From Apricaphanius iberus (taxonomy: Eukaryota > Chordata > Actinopteri > Cyprinodontiformes > Aphaniidae), in assembly GCA_028564705.1 (NCBI GenBank), contig JAPXFQ010001662.1, forward strand, positions 4,462,001 to 4,526,000: a stretch of DNA of 64,000 nt, written 5' to 3'. Positions 1-11,127 of the stretch are shown here, piece by piece. The translations under genes and the position numbers were made by a program. Under the pieces are notes generated by a model. It saw nothing but the letters and a program-made list of their open reading frames with translations, searched no databases and was not told the origin of the DNA. Within the stretch, counting starts at the first letter, position 1, and each line of letters starts with the position of its first letter.

Positions 1-478
1 CAGCCAGCTACTAATTTATGACCAGGATATGATTCCGCGTAATGCTGTGCACGACGTTAACACGGCCATCGTATTTTCCCTTTCATACTTCAGCATGAGT
101 CCCGCTGTAACACGGCTCTATTCTCTGCCAGAATGCTATGTGAACTGGGGGAGCTTTCAAACTCTGCTGCTCCGCCCGGTCCTTTAATATATCAGGTCTA
201 GCTAAAGGGACAATGCGGAAAGGCAAAGTTCACGGCGGCGTTGTTGTTAAACCAGGCTGTCGGAGCCGTTATAGACGATAAGCATAGCGTCATTTTGTTA
301 ATTCAGTTCTCCCTTCAAGCGTTCAATTAGTGAAAACGAACGGATTCGTAAGAGAGTGTTTTCGTTTGTTTATAAGGGAGAATTATTTGCTGTTTATTTG
401 TGTTACCACCACTGAACTGTGAACTTGTCTTGAACTGAAAATAAGAGATTTACAACCACAGAAAGCCGATGTGATCAG
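1..478. other. unassigned flank
   Basis: I see no gene here. The sequence is moderately complex, with a few CpGs at the left end, and shows no recognised repeat. It could be the outer part of a transposon that includes the inverted repeat just to its right, but no terminal repeat could be matched. Confidence 0.3.
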
Positions 479-857
479 CCAATGAAATGGCTGTTATTAG
501 CGGTTATCACTCCCATTAAATGCCGTCAGACTGTGCCCTCTCTACCTACTGAAACGTACTTTTCCGTTTGGCGTTTAAAACCTTTTCAAATTAAGTGTAG
601 GTTTAGGCGTTTAAAAGAAAGTATGTTTGTCCGTCTGTGACCTTAAGGTTAGGACATAAAACTTGTGGGTTGGTTAAAATTGGTTAGATAACTCAAGTTA
701 CGACATGCTACTCTGACAAAGAATTTTTGACACGTGCAGACAGTTGACTGTTATCAGCGATACAAATGGTAGATAACCTACTAGTAGGTACAGAGGGCAC
801 AGTCTGACGGCATTTAATGGGAGTGATAACCGCAAATAACGGCCATTTGATGGATTG
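479..857. repeat. foldback-type inverted repeat (candidate MITE)
   Basis: A ~72-bp arm at 479-550 recurs in reverse complement at 783-857 with only a handful of mismatches; both arms carry the core ATTAAATGCCGTCAGACTGT. The ~230-bp spacer is unrelated to the arms. Long imperfect arms with a short spacer fit a foldback or MITE-type non-autonomous DNA transposon. No target duplication could be assigned, so the class is open. Confidence 0.65.
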
Positions 858-1075
858 ACAACATCCGAATGGGCTGAGAAAGCCCGTTGATGCCATACTA
901 TGCCAGCTTGTATTGCCTATTTTTTTTTTTAGCTGTGCAAATCAGTTTTTATTGCTACTTTATATGTTGTATAATGATGATAATAATTTAGTGATAATAG
1001 TAGTAGTAAAGTAAAATTATATTTGAGTAAATGTGTGAGAAAATAATATAGCCTGCTTATTATTCAGTTCAAAGA

Positions 1076-1140
1076 TACTTTATTGATCCGGTCACTGAAG
1101 TGCTTGCAGCCCCCAGAACAGAACTCCCAGTCAAATAATA
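1076..1140 (-). repeat. LINE 3' end fragment
   Basis: Read on the minus strand the segment ends in GGATCAATAAAGTATC, the kind of 3' end seen in several teleost LINE families. Only about 65 bp is recognisable, so the clade is not assigned. Confidence 0.4.
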
Positions 1141-1211
1141 GTAGTAGTTGTAATAATAATAAAAAGTATTAGTAATCTTCTCCTGTTCATGGTTTCTTCC
1201 TGCCCAGAGGT

Positions 1212-1498
1212 GTGAGAAAGATGCTACCAAAAAGAAAATCCAATCAGCAGACTCTGGAAGGCTTCTTAAAGAAGAAAAGTGGTCAGTTTAAGTGCTTCAG
1301 AGTAGTAGTAAGATTCTGTATTCATCCTAAAAGGGACATTCATTGTTCAAATCAAGAAATTGTCAGATTTTTTATTTTAATGGTGGCATTTTAATGTAGA
1401 CCTATAAGTGTTATATTTTTGCTGCTGTAATATTTTGAGTTGGGCATGGACTCTGATTCTGAATGGGAAGATAGTGACAACAGTGAAGTTGATTAAAG
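1212..1498 (+). pseudogene. possible hAT-type transposase N-terminus remnant
   Basis: A short frame starting at 1212 has a lysine-rich opening with the string QQTLEGFLKKK, reminiscent of the N-terminus of hAT transposases and ZNF862/ZMYM-like proteins, then runs into meaningless sequence. A separate tiny frame at 1446-1496 encodes a 16-residue acidic peptide (MDSDSEWEDSDNSEVD). No BED finger, catalytic core or dimerisation domain is visible. The family guess rests on a few residues and may be coincidence. Confidence 0.2.
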
Positions 1499-1645
1499 AG
1501 CAGAATGGACATATGAAACCATTAAGTATATAATTTATGTTGGAAACGTCTTTTACTTAAGAGTATTTTTATTTTATTTGTATACATATTCTGTTGTTCA
1601 AGACAAATATCATGCTGTTACTTACATTTACATTATATGTTCAGT

Positions 1646-1661
1646 CCCCCCCCCCCCCCCC
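1646..1661. repeat. poly-C tract
   Basis: An uninterrupted run of about 16 cytosines. It is a mononucleotide tract and its length may be unreliable in an assembly. Confidence 0.9.
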
Positions 1662-1689
1662 GCTACTTTCATACTATCGCTGGCTAGTC

Positions 1690-2110
1690 TGTGTCCATGT
1701 GGAAAGCCCTGAACATTGTTCAATAATTTTCTCACATATTAATTGGCAAATTGGTGATCCTCGGACCATATTTGTTCCTAAAGGACTAGACCTCTCTTGG
1801 ATAAAGCTTTTGTAACCGATCCTAATTACAATCGCCTGTTGGCATCACCTCTTTTCAAATCACAATTTAACCATTTCACCTGAGTACTAGCCCAATATTG
1901 CTCTTGTACAAACCTTTTTTGGAATTTGTTGTTGGTCTGAATGACAGAAAATGATTTATATTTACAAATGAAATGAAATTGACAAAACAGGAAATATTTT
2001 GTGTTCTCTGCAATGAAATACAAGTACATTTAGAAAGCTCTACTTTCTTTTTTATTTGGACTTTCCATCCTGTCCGAACTTTTTTCCGATTCGGGTTGTA
2101 TTTGTTTTAA
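1690..2110. repeat. decayed DNA-transposon remnant
   Basis: The right end reads TTTCCATCCTGTCCGAAC followed by a T-run and a CGGGTTGTA end, and the middle contains CACCTGTTGGCATCACCT-like phrasing. Both resemble a very common teleost non-autonomous DNA transposon whose end reads 'cccaacttttttggaattggggttgta'. It is too diverged to assign to a superfamily. Confidence 0.45.
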
Positions 2111-3140
2111 TGTGGCACCTCCAAGCATCTGCAAGTTGTACTAAGCTGTGCCCTAATTGAAGATCTGTGTTTGTTGCCCTAATATACCATTGTTTTTGGG
2201 TTTCTAGTTAACTCAGATGTTCTGTATTAGCCAATCAGAAATCTACAAGGACATTACATCATCTAGAATTATCTGCATTGTTTAATTGCAAACTAAAGTT
2301 TAGTGTACATAAAATTTTAATCTAAGTAATGAAGGAAATTTCATTATTTCAAGTATTTTATAATGGTTGCTAATTTTGGGTTGACGTGATTTTGAAGCCT
2401 TACTTGTGTTTGCACCTTTTATCTGCATGCAAACTGAGTTTTTTGCTGAGAAAAACTGAGATCTCTAAAAAGTGCTTTTAAAAAGGTTTATTTTTAAAAG
2501 TAATGTTTGTGATGTTTGCAATTGATGCCTGGAGATTAGTAGAAATTACTTAGAGCTTCACTTTCTGCATGCTCACTTAAACACTCTTTCAGAGAGGTTG
2601 AGATCTTACTTTTCTGTCATTCTGACTGGTAAAAATCGCTGTGGGTATAAACAAGGTTTTCATCCATTTACAATACACATGTTCTTCCAAAGTGCTTTTT
2701 CAGACATTTTCTTTGCTGGACTTTGAATTATTTCAGGATCGACACAATAACTACATAGTTGATGAATAATACTTAATCAGCATAATCGCTAAAGGAAAAT
2801 CTTATGAAACACAAAACTTTCAAAATCTTTGCATATCTTCTATTTAAGAGTTTGGAGCAAGGCAGGCTGAAGAAATGTTTCTGTTTCTGACTGCCTGTTG
2901 TTTTGGCATTCAAATTGCACAACTTGAAGGAGGCTTTTGATGAAAAGATGGTTCACTTCTCAGCTGGCCTTTTCAAGCCACATACATAGAAGGTTTCAGA
3001 AATCTATTCCAAACATTTATTCCTGTAATTTTATAGAATATGTTCTATATTTTATGAGAGTTACAGCATAAAAAAATATCCAACCACATTTATTCCCATT
3101 ATTGTTAATCTATCAGATTAACTTTAAAACCATTGTGTGA
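2111..3140. other. no feature recognised
   Basis: AT-rich, low-CpG sequence with no long frame and no repeat I recognise. The last bases (3141-3144, CACC) are the left target duplication of the adjacent LTR element. Confidence 0.5.
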
Positions 3141-3144
3141 CACC

Positions 3145-3753
3145 TGTAGAATTAAAAGTTATCAAATAATTCTGTGCATGTTCAAAACAGAGACAAGGAA
3201 CCAATTTCCAGTTCTTAACATTTATTTTGAACAGATTAACAAATTGCAGTTTTACAGAGGAATTTTGCCCCCGTCAGTTCCCCTGTGGTCCAGATTTAAA
3301 GAAATCTGAACCTTGAATGATTTTCATGTCAAAACTTTTATAGACAACCGGGCCTCTAGGCGTTTCTAATCTCTCCAATCAGAACATTTTCAAACAGTGT
3401 CTGAGCCATGATTTGCTGTCAGAGAATCCTGGAGTCAGAAGATGAGTCGTCTCTGTTCTGGGTCAAAGGTTCATTATAAAGATTTATGGTTAAATGGCTA
3501 ACTGCTTCTCTAAAACTTTTTCTCCCAGTTTCTTATCTAAACATCCTGCTTTTACAACATGCCATAAACTTTAGCCAAAAGTTTTACGACTTAAAAGCTT
3601 AGCCCCATAAACCATACTGACAAACACATCTTTACCATCATGCAAGCTAATTAAAACAGACTTTTACTTTCTGAATACTAACTAAAGATTATATAAACAT
3701 ATTTAATACGAGACTGTTATATAAAGTAGCCCCAAAAAATATGAGTCACGACA
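3145..3753 (-). repeat. ERV-A 3' LTR
   Basis: Left-hand LTR, the 3' copy in element orientation. On the minus strand U3 begins TGTCGTGACTC; a good TATA box (TATAAAAG) lies at 3335-3342 and an AATAAA polyadenylation signal at 3221-3226, which puts U3 right of about 3310 and R/U5 to the left. Positions 3528-3753 are shared with the ERV-B LTRs. The rest is not. Confidence 0.85.
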
Positions 3754-3766
3754 ATTCCCTCTTTCA
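3754..3766 (-). other. ERV-A polypurine tract
   Basis: On the minus strand the bases directly before the LTR read TGAAAGAGGGAAT, a purine run abutting the U3 start. This is the expected plus-strand primer for reverse transcription. The same sequence sits at the same place in ERV-B (51340-51352). Confidence 0.75.
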
Positions 3767-6700
3767 ATCTTTTTTTAAAAATAGATTGATATCTCCTCTA
3801 TACGTACGTGTTTAGAACTTAAGATCAAAACCTGTAAAGCATTTTGAGAATGCAAGAAATCAAATCCAAGAAATTTCATCAGTTTACTAAAATTCAAAAC
3901 ACAAACTATTAAAGTACCTTTTTTAACCTTAACTCCCATTACTCAAAAAAATGTAAATCTGTTAATTATAAATTCACCCTCTTTTGGCATTAACCAAAAA
4001 ATTTATTTTAACAATTCCCACAAACTAAATTCAAAACCCAAAATGTATAGGAATGTCTTACATGTGAAAAGATAATTAAATCTGACTTGATACATGTTAA
4101 TACTGTGGAAGAAGCTTAGAAAATCCATGAACATAGACATTATTACTATGTTATATTCTGAAATAAATCAAACTTAAAGTGGGAATAACCCTGTGAAACA
4201 GAAAAAAATAGTTAGAAGTAACATTTTTGTTCTTTTAAAAATTCATATCTTCTCTTCCGCACCGCTGGCATTCCGTCCAAGGCTGCTGGGAGCTGCATTC
4301 AGTAAATGTCTTTAAAGGAACTGTCTTTTCCAAATGAAATCACAATCAGATGATTACAATAATAATCCCTCTTTAATGGTAAATTACTCCCGTAATTGAC
4401 CATTCCCAAACACAGCCACTTCATTCAGGTGCAGGAAGATGCGATCTGATGCCATTAAGAAGACCTGGTATGGAATCAAATGATTAACTTAACATTTACT
4501 CATTATTTCTAAATTCTTCCTTACAGCTTAACAAAACCCATAGCATGTGTCATAATAGCCAGAAATATATCCCATAAGTACGCAAAACTAACTTAGTTAG
4601 CCTGAGTTTTTCACACTTTAGCTGTCAGACCCTGTAAATTTTCCAAGTATAAATTAACAAAAACTAAACCTATAAATTTAAAGTGTCCAATTTATCTTCT
4701 TTCTCCAAACCTGAGCATGGGAGCAGAGCCAGGTTTTCCCATCCAGCACCCGACAGGCCTGCCCTGGGGGAGCAGCTCTGTGCTCTCCCCATTCTCCTCA
4801 GTGCCTGCTGTGGATAAAGCCAAGAACGTTTGTTAATCTCAGCAAATTGTCTCCTGCATTGTTGTGAAAGGCAGTTATGACAAGTTTCCACAGATAAGCA
4901 GACCAGACATTTCATCCAGTCCACAAAAGCCTTTGGAGTGCGTCAACAATGGAGAAACAGCCATTCACGTCCCATGCCCTAATTTGGCAAATCAATATAA
5001 TGTTATTTAGTTTTAGCAAACATGCCCAGACTTGGTAGATCTATGGTCTGATCACAAATACAATCAAAAGTATAGAAAAACGCAGGCTAACCTCTATCAG
5101 TCAGTCTTACCCACTCTGCAAATTCTTCCATCACCCCCACAACTTCCTTCCTGGGCAATACATTTCAGTGTCAGCAGTCTCCAATTCCTTGAGGTGAGAA
5201 AAATATCTGAAAATTAATCGGTAAGATCAGTAGGCTCTATGTTGATGTCCTGCAAAATATGGTGTCTGAAAGCAAACATAACTCTTATGTCATAATGTCG
5301 ATTCCTCAGATATAAACTGCATTGATACCATTCACTAATTCTTTTCTTCAAAGTTTAGTGGTCTGTTCCCATAGTAAATAGATAACTAAAATAAAATTAA
5401 AAAACAAAAAGGCTGGATTTTTCTGTTAGATATTGCTAAAACACCACTAAAACATTGCAATAACAAAAATAAAGGCAATAACCATCTGCAAAGGTTCTAT
5501 CCCTTTTTTTTCTATCCCTCTTGTAAATAGTCTCTATGGAAAAGTGGCTCTCCTGGTTTCGCTTCACTGAGGTTGAGACGAATAGCTCATATTGAACTAA
5601 ACCCCTTTGTAATCAGACTTAACACCACTTTTCCCCGACTCTGTCCCTTTAATCAATTAATAATTTCTGCTAATATAAGTATGCTACTTACATTGAGATA
5701 ACTGTTGTTGGTGTTGAAAAAGGTTACCTGTGAAGCTTCTCCCATCTGAGCAATTACCAATAACGATCCGGTCCCCATCACTTAGTGTACTGGATCTCTC
5801 TCAAGCTGGCTCAGACAAAAATTATCAAAATTAAAAACATCAAATGTTTAAAACAAAATCAGAGAATAGTACTGACTGATAACACAACATAGTTTACAAA
5901 AACAGTCTTCAGTTTGCTATACTTCAAATTCTATCCATATTTCTAAAGAAAAATCCAAGATTTAAATCACTGACAAAACAACTTCCCTATAAATATTGCC
6001 AAACCTAAATTATATATTTTTTTTAACACAATCCAATATCAATACAAAGTACTTTTGCTTATATGATTCCTCTTTAAACAAACCCAAATGTGCTCACTTG
6101 CCCAAATATTCTTGATTGTAAACAATGAAAACATTTCATACTTCAAAAACATCTGTCCGATTCTGTGAAGGGAACTGAACATAGTCAAAGTGATTTTTGC
6201 AACTAAAACTCCTCTTAAATTTTCGTAGGATACACAATAGTCTAATTCCCCTCAGCAGTCAAACAAAACAAAACAAAAAAATTCAATAAAAGAGGTTCAA
6301 GAGATGAGATTTCTCTAAACAAAAACTAGTCGCAATAAAATAAAAAATAAAAAACCAGCATTTTTCTTTTCAGTATCCCCCTTTTCCTCTCAGGCTTCTT
6401 TTCTATGTCCTTTTCTCCAATGATAAACACCAAATTAAATTGAAGCTTCTAGAAATGTCAAATAAATTACCACTGAATCATGTTTTCTTTAATCCAGCTT
6501 CCCAAATTAACATTTTTCCTAAGTTCTAATTAATAAACAGACCGCAGTTCAGAAATCTGGGTCATAATCCAAGTCGAACCAAATACATAAATTTTGAGAG
6601 AGAAAGAGGAAAAAATAAGAAAAAATAAGAAAAAATAAAGAAAATAAAATGAAAAAATCTAAATAAATTGTCAGTTACAGAGTCCCCACTAATCAAATGA

Positions 6701-8959
6701 TATATTATGCCATCATTCTAGTATCAGAACTGTTCCAAAATGTTTTAGGACCTGTAAATTTACTCTCAGCATCAAATAAACTAGCTAACAATCAATAAAG
6801 AACATCTGAAAGATTAATCTTAAATTTCAAAACTAAAACCGATTCTTATTTGTCAAAACAAAATGTGCATTCAAATATATGGTAAAAATTATTTCAATGT
6901 AGCTGGTCCAATCACATTTTGCCTCTACACGATCAGAATAAATGAATTTAGAATTTACTTCTTACTTCCAAATTAAACCATCATTTCGATCACCGTGATA
7001 TTCATTACTTTCAATCCTTAGACCAAAATAAATTTATCCCCAGCCTGTTTAAAAACAAACTGATGCCTTAAAGATGACTCTGTGTTTTAATGTATTCTTT
7101 TTTTTTTTTTTTCAAACTCAAACATTTCAAATCCCACTAGTTTAGAAAATATCACTATGATAAGTGTTGTTTTGTATGGTAAAAACATTCAATTTATAAC
7201 GGAATTGAAATGTGCTGGGTTATTTCTTGAGCCCCAGTTGAAGTTTGATAACTCCACTAAGCATTTTTGTCCAGAAAATCCTTAAGAATGTTTAATTGTG
7301 TAAATAATTTTACACCAATCTCCTTTAGGTCATTCATTCCGAGATCAAGCTATATTTCTAAAGTCTATAGAGCCATCAGAAATAAGCCAAACATAATTTT
7401 AGCATAAATGATACTTATTTAAATCACAGACTCATTTTCTGTACCATTCAACACGGTGCTTATTAAAATAATTTAAACCAGTTTGTTGCTTTCCAATTAA
7501 CACCGTTTGCTTTTCGTTAAATTCTTATAATTACTACTTATAGCTTTATCTTTATTTAGGCCAACTTAACAACTCCTGCTTAGATCAATAAAAAAAAGCA
7601 AAAAATCCACCTATTTAAAGATTCAAAAAATGCATCTTTTATTTTGACTATAAACTCCCTTCTTTTTAATTTTAAAGATGAAATCAAAAATTAAAACTAC
7701 ACCAAGTCAGAATCGACTCATGAGTAACTGTTCTTAGTCAGTTGCGTTTAATTGTAACATGCATAATTATCCCAAAGAAATTTACATGCTCTCCTCATGG
7801 CTTTGCTCTCCTCGTAAAACCAGTTAACCAAATTCAGCATGTACTTCTTAATCTTTAATCTCCGTACCGTAACAGTGCAGTCAAATGTGAAACACCTTAA
7901 AAAATTGCCCTTCGTAGAAAATGTGCTAAACCGTTGCCGAAAGGGAGTAGCAACCAAAAGTTATCTGAGCAGTTATCTCGAGGCCGTTTTACCTCTTACT
8001 CAACCAGAAAAAGTTAACAAAAATCCAAATTCGTTTAAGTCTTAACAAGGCAATCGTCTGCAGGAGTCTGTAATCACTTTCTATCCAAAATCAACTTTTA
8101 GCTTGCAACACATAGAACATGCAGTTAGCCACCACCGCTAACTTAGCATAGCAGCCTAGCTCCACGTGCTACCGTTAGCTTTCTTTGTGAAACGAAAGCT
8201 AAAACAGCACAAAACGTATGGCGAAAACACTCCAGAAAATCGCAACACACACTTTAAAAAATGACTTACCGCAATACCAGGACTTAATCCGCACAATTTA
8301 TACCACTTTACCAAACTTTAATTCGGCACGAACAAAAACAATCTCCTCTCGTCCACGCGGACTGAAACATATGTCCCCAATTTCAGCCGTCCCGCACAGC
8401 AAACACCGATTCTACTACGTCCGTTACAGCCCAAAACCATTAACAAAAAACACAACATTATAAGCGGTGGCTTTTAGACCTTATTAATTATTTTATCGCG
8501 GAGGTTGGGACCAGTCTGTTACAAGTTTCGTAGTCCGCTTTGAGAAATTTCCTGGCGCCGGCTTCCAGAAAACCCCTCAAAAGACTCGAACAGATGGCAG
8601 AAAACCGCCTACTATCAATCAAAACATATAGTCAAAACTGTCGTATGTTAGCCATACTATCAAGCAAAAAACTCACACAGTATTAGCTCCGCCATAGCAC
8701 CTAGCTTAGGGCGGCCACCCAGATGGCCTGTCGTAAATGTTCACAACTAATTCTTATAGATATTTAATTACAGTTATCCATCATAGTTAGTTAGATATTC
8801 ATTGATCTATTTTAATTTATTTATTATACTCGAGTTCATTATTTATACAATAACATTTTAACACAAAACGCAACATCACCAGCACTTCTCGCCAAGCGCC
8901 TGCGTAAAAAACATCTCACACACACATAGTAATACACCCTTGTACAAGCAGAATTTAAA
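3767..8959 (-). other. ERV-A interior, non-coding
   Basis: Over 5 kb inside the element with only short, unrelated frames. The plus strand is visibly rich in A and C, so the element's RNA sense would be rich in T and G. An A-rich simple stretch with repeated AAAAAATAAG units occurs near 6605-6650. A minus-strand frame of 84 codons at 4670-4924 is Cys-rich at its start but matches nothing I know. No coding role is supported. Confidence 0.6.
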
Positions 8960-9205
8960 ACACTAACCTCGTCGGAGCTCACCAAAAAACCAATGCCGGA
9001 CCATTTTCACAATTCCCGTTCGTGGTGCTCAGCCACGCGTCTGGAAGTAACGCAGCCCCTCTCCCAGGTAATCCATTAGATTTAACAGAGGGCGACCCAG
9101 GCTCTCCTGTAATCTTTTTCCGATTGCCAGCCCGGGAGCTCCAAAATAGCGTCCTATTCTGGGCAGAGTGGCCAACTCGTCGAGTTCCGATCCGCACCTT
9201 GGTAC
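8960..9205 (-). promoter_or_regulatory. ERV-A leader block shared with ERV-B
   Basis: This block aligns by eye with 59224-59460 in ERV-B. Both begin, in element sense, at ACCAAGGTGCGGATC and end at GAGGTTAGTG. They share many runs in between, including bases around the CAGCC, TCCGTTAG/TCCATTAG and GCAGCCCCTC/GCAGCCTCTC positions. The surrounding interior does not align. The GAG|GTTAGT end looks like a splice donor, so this may be a shared untranslated first exon or packaging leader. Sharing is observed; function is inferred. Confidence 0.6.
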
Positions 9206-9589
9206 CGATTTTGAGTCGTTGAAGAGATCGGCCCATCTGCTCCACTGTCCGCTCCGGAGAACAAGCAGCCTGCACCGGGCACGCAGAGTAAAAAACTCCA
9301 TCTCCCAGCATGCACCGGTGTTCCTCTACGGAACGAAAAGAAGGACTAAATCCTGCTCAGAAACAGGAAAACAGACAGACAGCTCCAACACTCCGGGCAT
9401 GCAATAGTGAATCTGCTCAAAACAAAAAAACAAAAAAAATATTTAACTTGCATGACAACATTACCCAATGTTAGATTAACCAATCAATAGAATTAAAAAA
9501 CTACGCAACTCTGCGCAAATTGTCAATAGAGCAAATACATGTCCGTTTATTAACTTAAAAAATAACTGGATTTTGGTCCAAAACACTGC

Positions 9590-9607
9590 ACACAGTCGAG
9601 GTCACCA
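9590..9607 (-). other. ERV-A primer-binding-site candidate (tRNA-Trp-like)
   Basis: Two bases inside the 5' LTR the minus strand reads TGGTGACCTCGACTGTG. The first 13 bases match the 3' end of tRNA-Trp, the primer used by Rous sarcoma virus, with one mismatch; pairing then degrades. A TGG placed next to the LTR is the expected landmark, but the tRNA assignment is tentative. Confidence 0.5.
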
Positions 9608-9609
9608 TT

Positions 9610-10219
9610 TGTTGAATTAAAAGTTATCAAATAATTCTGTGCATGTTCAAAACAGAGACAAGGAACCAATTTCCAGTTCTTAACATTTATTTTGAACAGA
9701 TTAACAAATTGCAGTTTTACAGAGGAATTTTGCCCCCGTCAGTTCCCCTGTGGTCCAGATTTAAAGAAATCTGAACAATTAACTGATCTTCATTTCACAG
9801 CTTTATAGACAACCGGGCCTCTAGGCGTTTCTAATCTCTCCAATCAGAACATTCTCAAACAGTGTCTGAGCCATGATTTGCTGTCAGAGAATCCTGGAGT
9901 CAGAAGATGAGTCGTCTCTGTTCTGGGTCAAAGGTTCATTATAAAGATTTATGGTTAAATGGCTATCTGCTTCTCTAAAACTTTTTCTCCCAGTTTCTTA
10001 TCTAAACATCCTGCTTTTACAACATGCCATAAACTTTAGCCAAAAGTTTTACGACTTAAAAGCTTAGCCCCATAAACAATACTGACAAAACACATCTTTA
10101 CCATCATGCAAGCTAATTAAAACAGACTTTTACTTTCTGAATACTAACTAAAGATTATATAAACATATTTAATACGAGACTGTTATATAAAGTAGCCCCA
10201 AAAAATATGAGTCACGACA
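9610..10219 (-). repeat. ERV-A 5' LTR
   Basis: Right-hand LTR, the 5' copy in element sense, nearly identical to 3145-3753. The TATA-like string is TATAAAG at 9801-9807 and the AATAAA signal is at 9686-9691. The ~30 bp around the TATA box differ sharply from the other copy while the flanking bases match. Confidence 0.85.
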
Positions 10220-10223
10220 CACC

Positions 10224-11127
10224 CAATCTATGTTTATCCTCTTGTAGCAGTCTGGGTAGTGCAAAAGATGGAAGGTGGAGCTGCCATGCTCCATTTAGTT
10301 GGTGCATTTTGATGACTCCAGTATTAGTGGTAATTACAGAGGCGCCACAAAGGAAATAATATTGAAGAGCATCACCTTAAAGTCGCAAGCTCCCTGATTT
10401 TAAATTTTACCCAGTGGAAATCCACTATACAGTGATTTTTTAAATTCATATGATGTATGCTTTTTAGTAATCAATTTCCATCTGGCACAATAGCCGTATT
10501 CATATCCCATGACAATATTCAAAATAACTCATATGCTTCCTTTTTATATAAATAAAGTCAAACGTTTCAAGAGAAATAAAAAATATATTCAAATAAAAAA
10601 AATATTGTATTAATCCTGCACTACTGTGAAATATAGTATTATGGTCCCATATGCATAACAATATCCTAGTTGTACTTAGGTTGCATTATCCATTGGAACA
10701 GACTGATAAAATTAAGGGTGTGAAAACAATAGCCTTAAATGCAATTATTTAATTACAGCCATATTTAGCACGCTATGTTTCTAATCGCGTGATGATAAGC
10801 ATGACACCGACATCAAATTTATCTAGACTGTAGGTAGAACAATAAAAAAAATAATTCCAGCTCTTGGGTTGCCTGGTTTGCTGACAATACGCGCATTGAC
10901 CAATCTAAACTGTTTCCAGTTAGGAATGTATTTTAGAGGAGTTTAACTGACAGCTACTGTAACATTAGCAAAGTTTGCAAGTGAGTTAGCTTGCCAATCC
11001 AGAAGAAAAGTCGTCATTTCCGGGTGTTTGATGCCACGGAAATGTTTTATGTGGGTCCATCTAGTGTAGGCTTCACCTAAAACTTCTTTAGTTTTTGTTC
11101 TTCTGCTGTCACTCCTCTCCTGAGATG
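10224..11127. other. no feature recognised
   Basis: AT-rich flank without a long frame. The right part (about 10850-11127) has more CpG and continues at 11835, because an insertion with target duplications splits it. Confidence 0.4.

Larger units (their letters stand above)
3145..10219 (-). mobile_element. ERV-A: non-coding LTR retroelement
   Basis: Two ~610-bp direct repeats (3145-3753 and 9610-10219) begin TG and end CA and are flanked by the same four bases, CACC (3141-3144 and 10220-10223). A polypurine tract next to the left LTR and a primer-site candidate next to the right LTR show that the element reads on the minus strand. The ~5.86-kb interior has no frame over about 110 codons and no protease, reverse transcriptase, integrase, zinc-knuckle or envelope motif on either strand. 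The LTRs match closely except for one ~30-bp block. The element shares part of U3, the polypurine tract and a leader block with ERV-B. It behaves like a large non-coding derivative (LARD-like) that would need proteins supplied in trans; this last point is inference. Confidence 0.85.

Noticed and set aside
8979..9311. 110-codon minus-strand frame in ERV-A
   Set aside because: Overlaps the leader block shared with ERV-B, where the frame is not preserved, so it is leader sequence and not protein.
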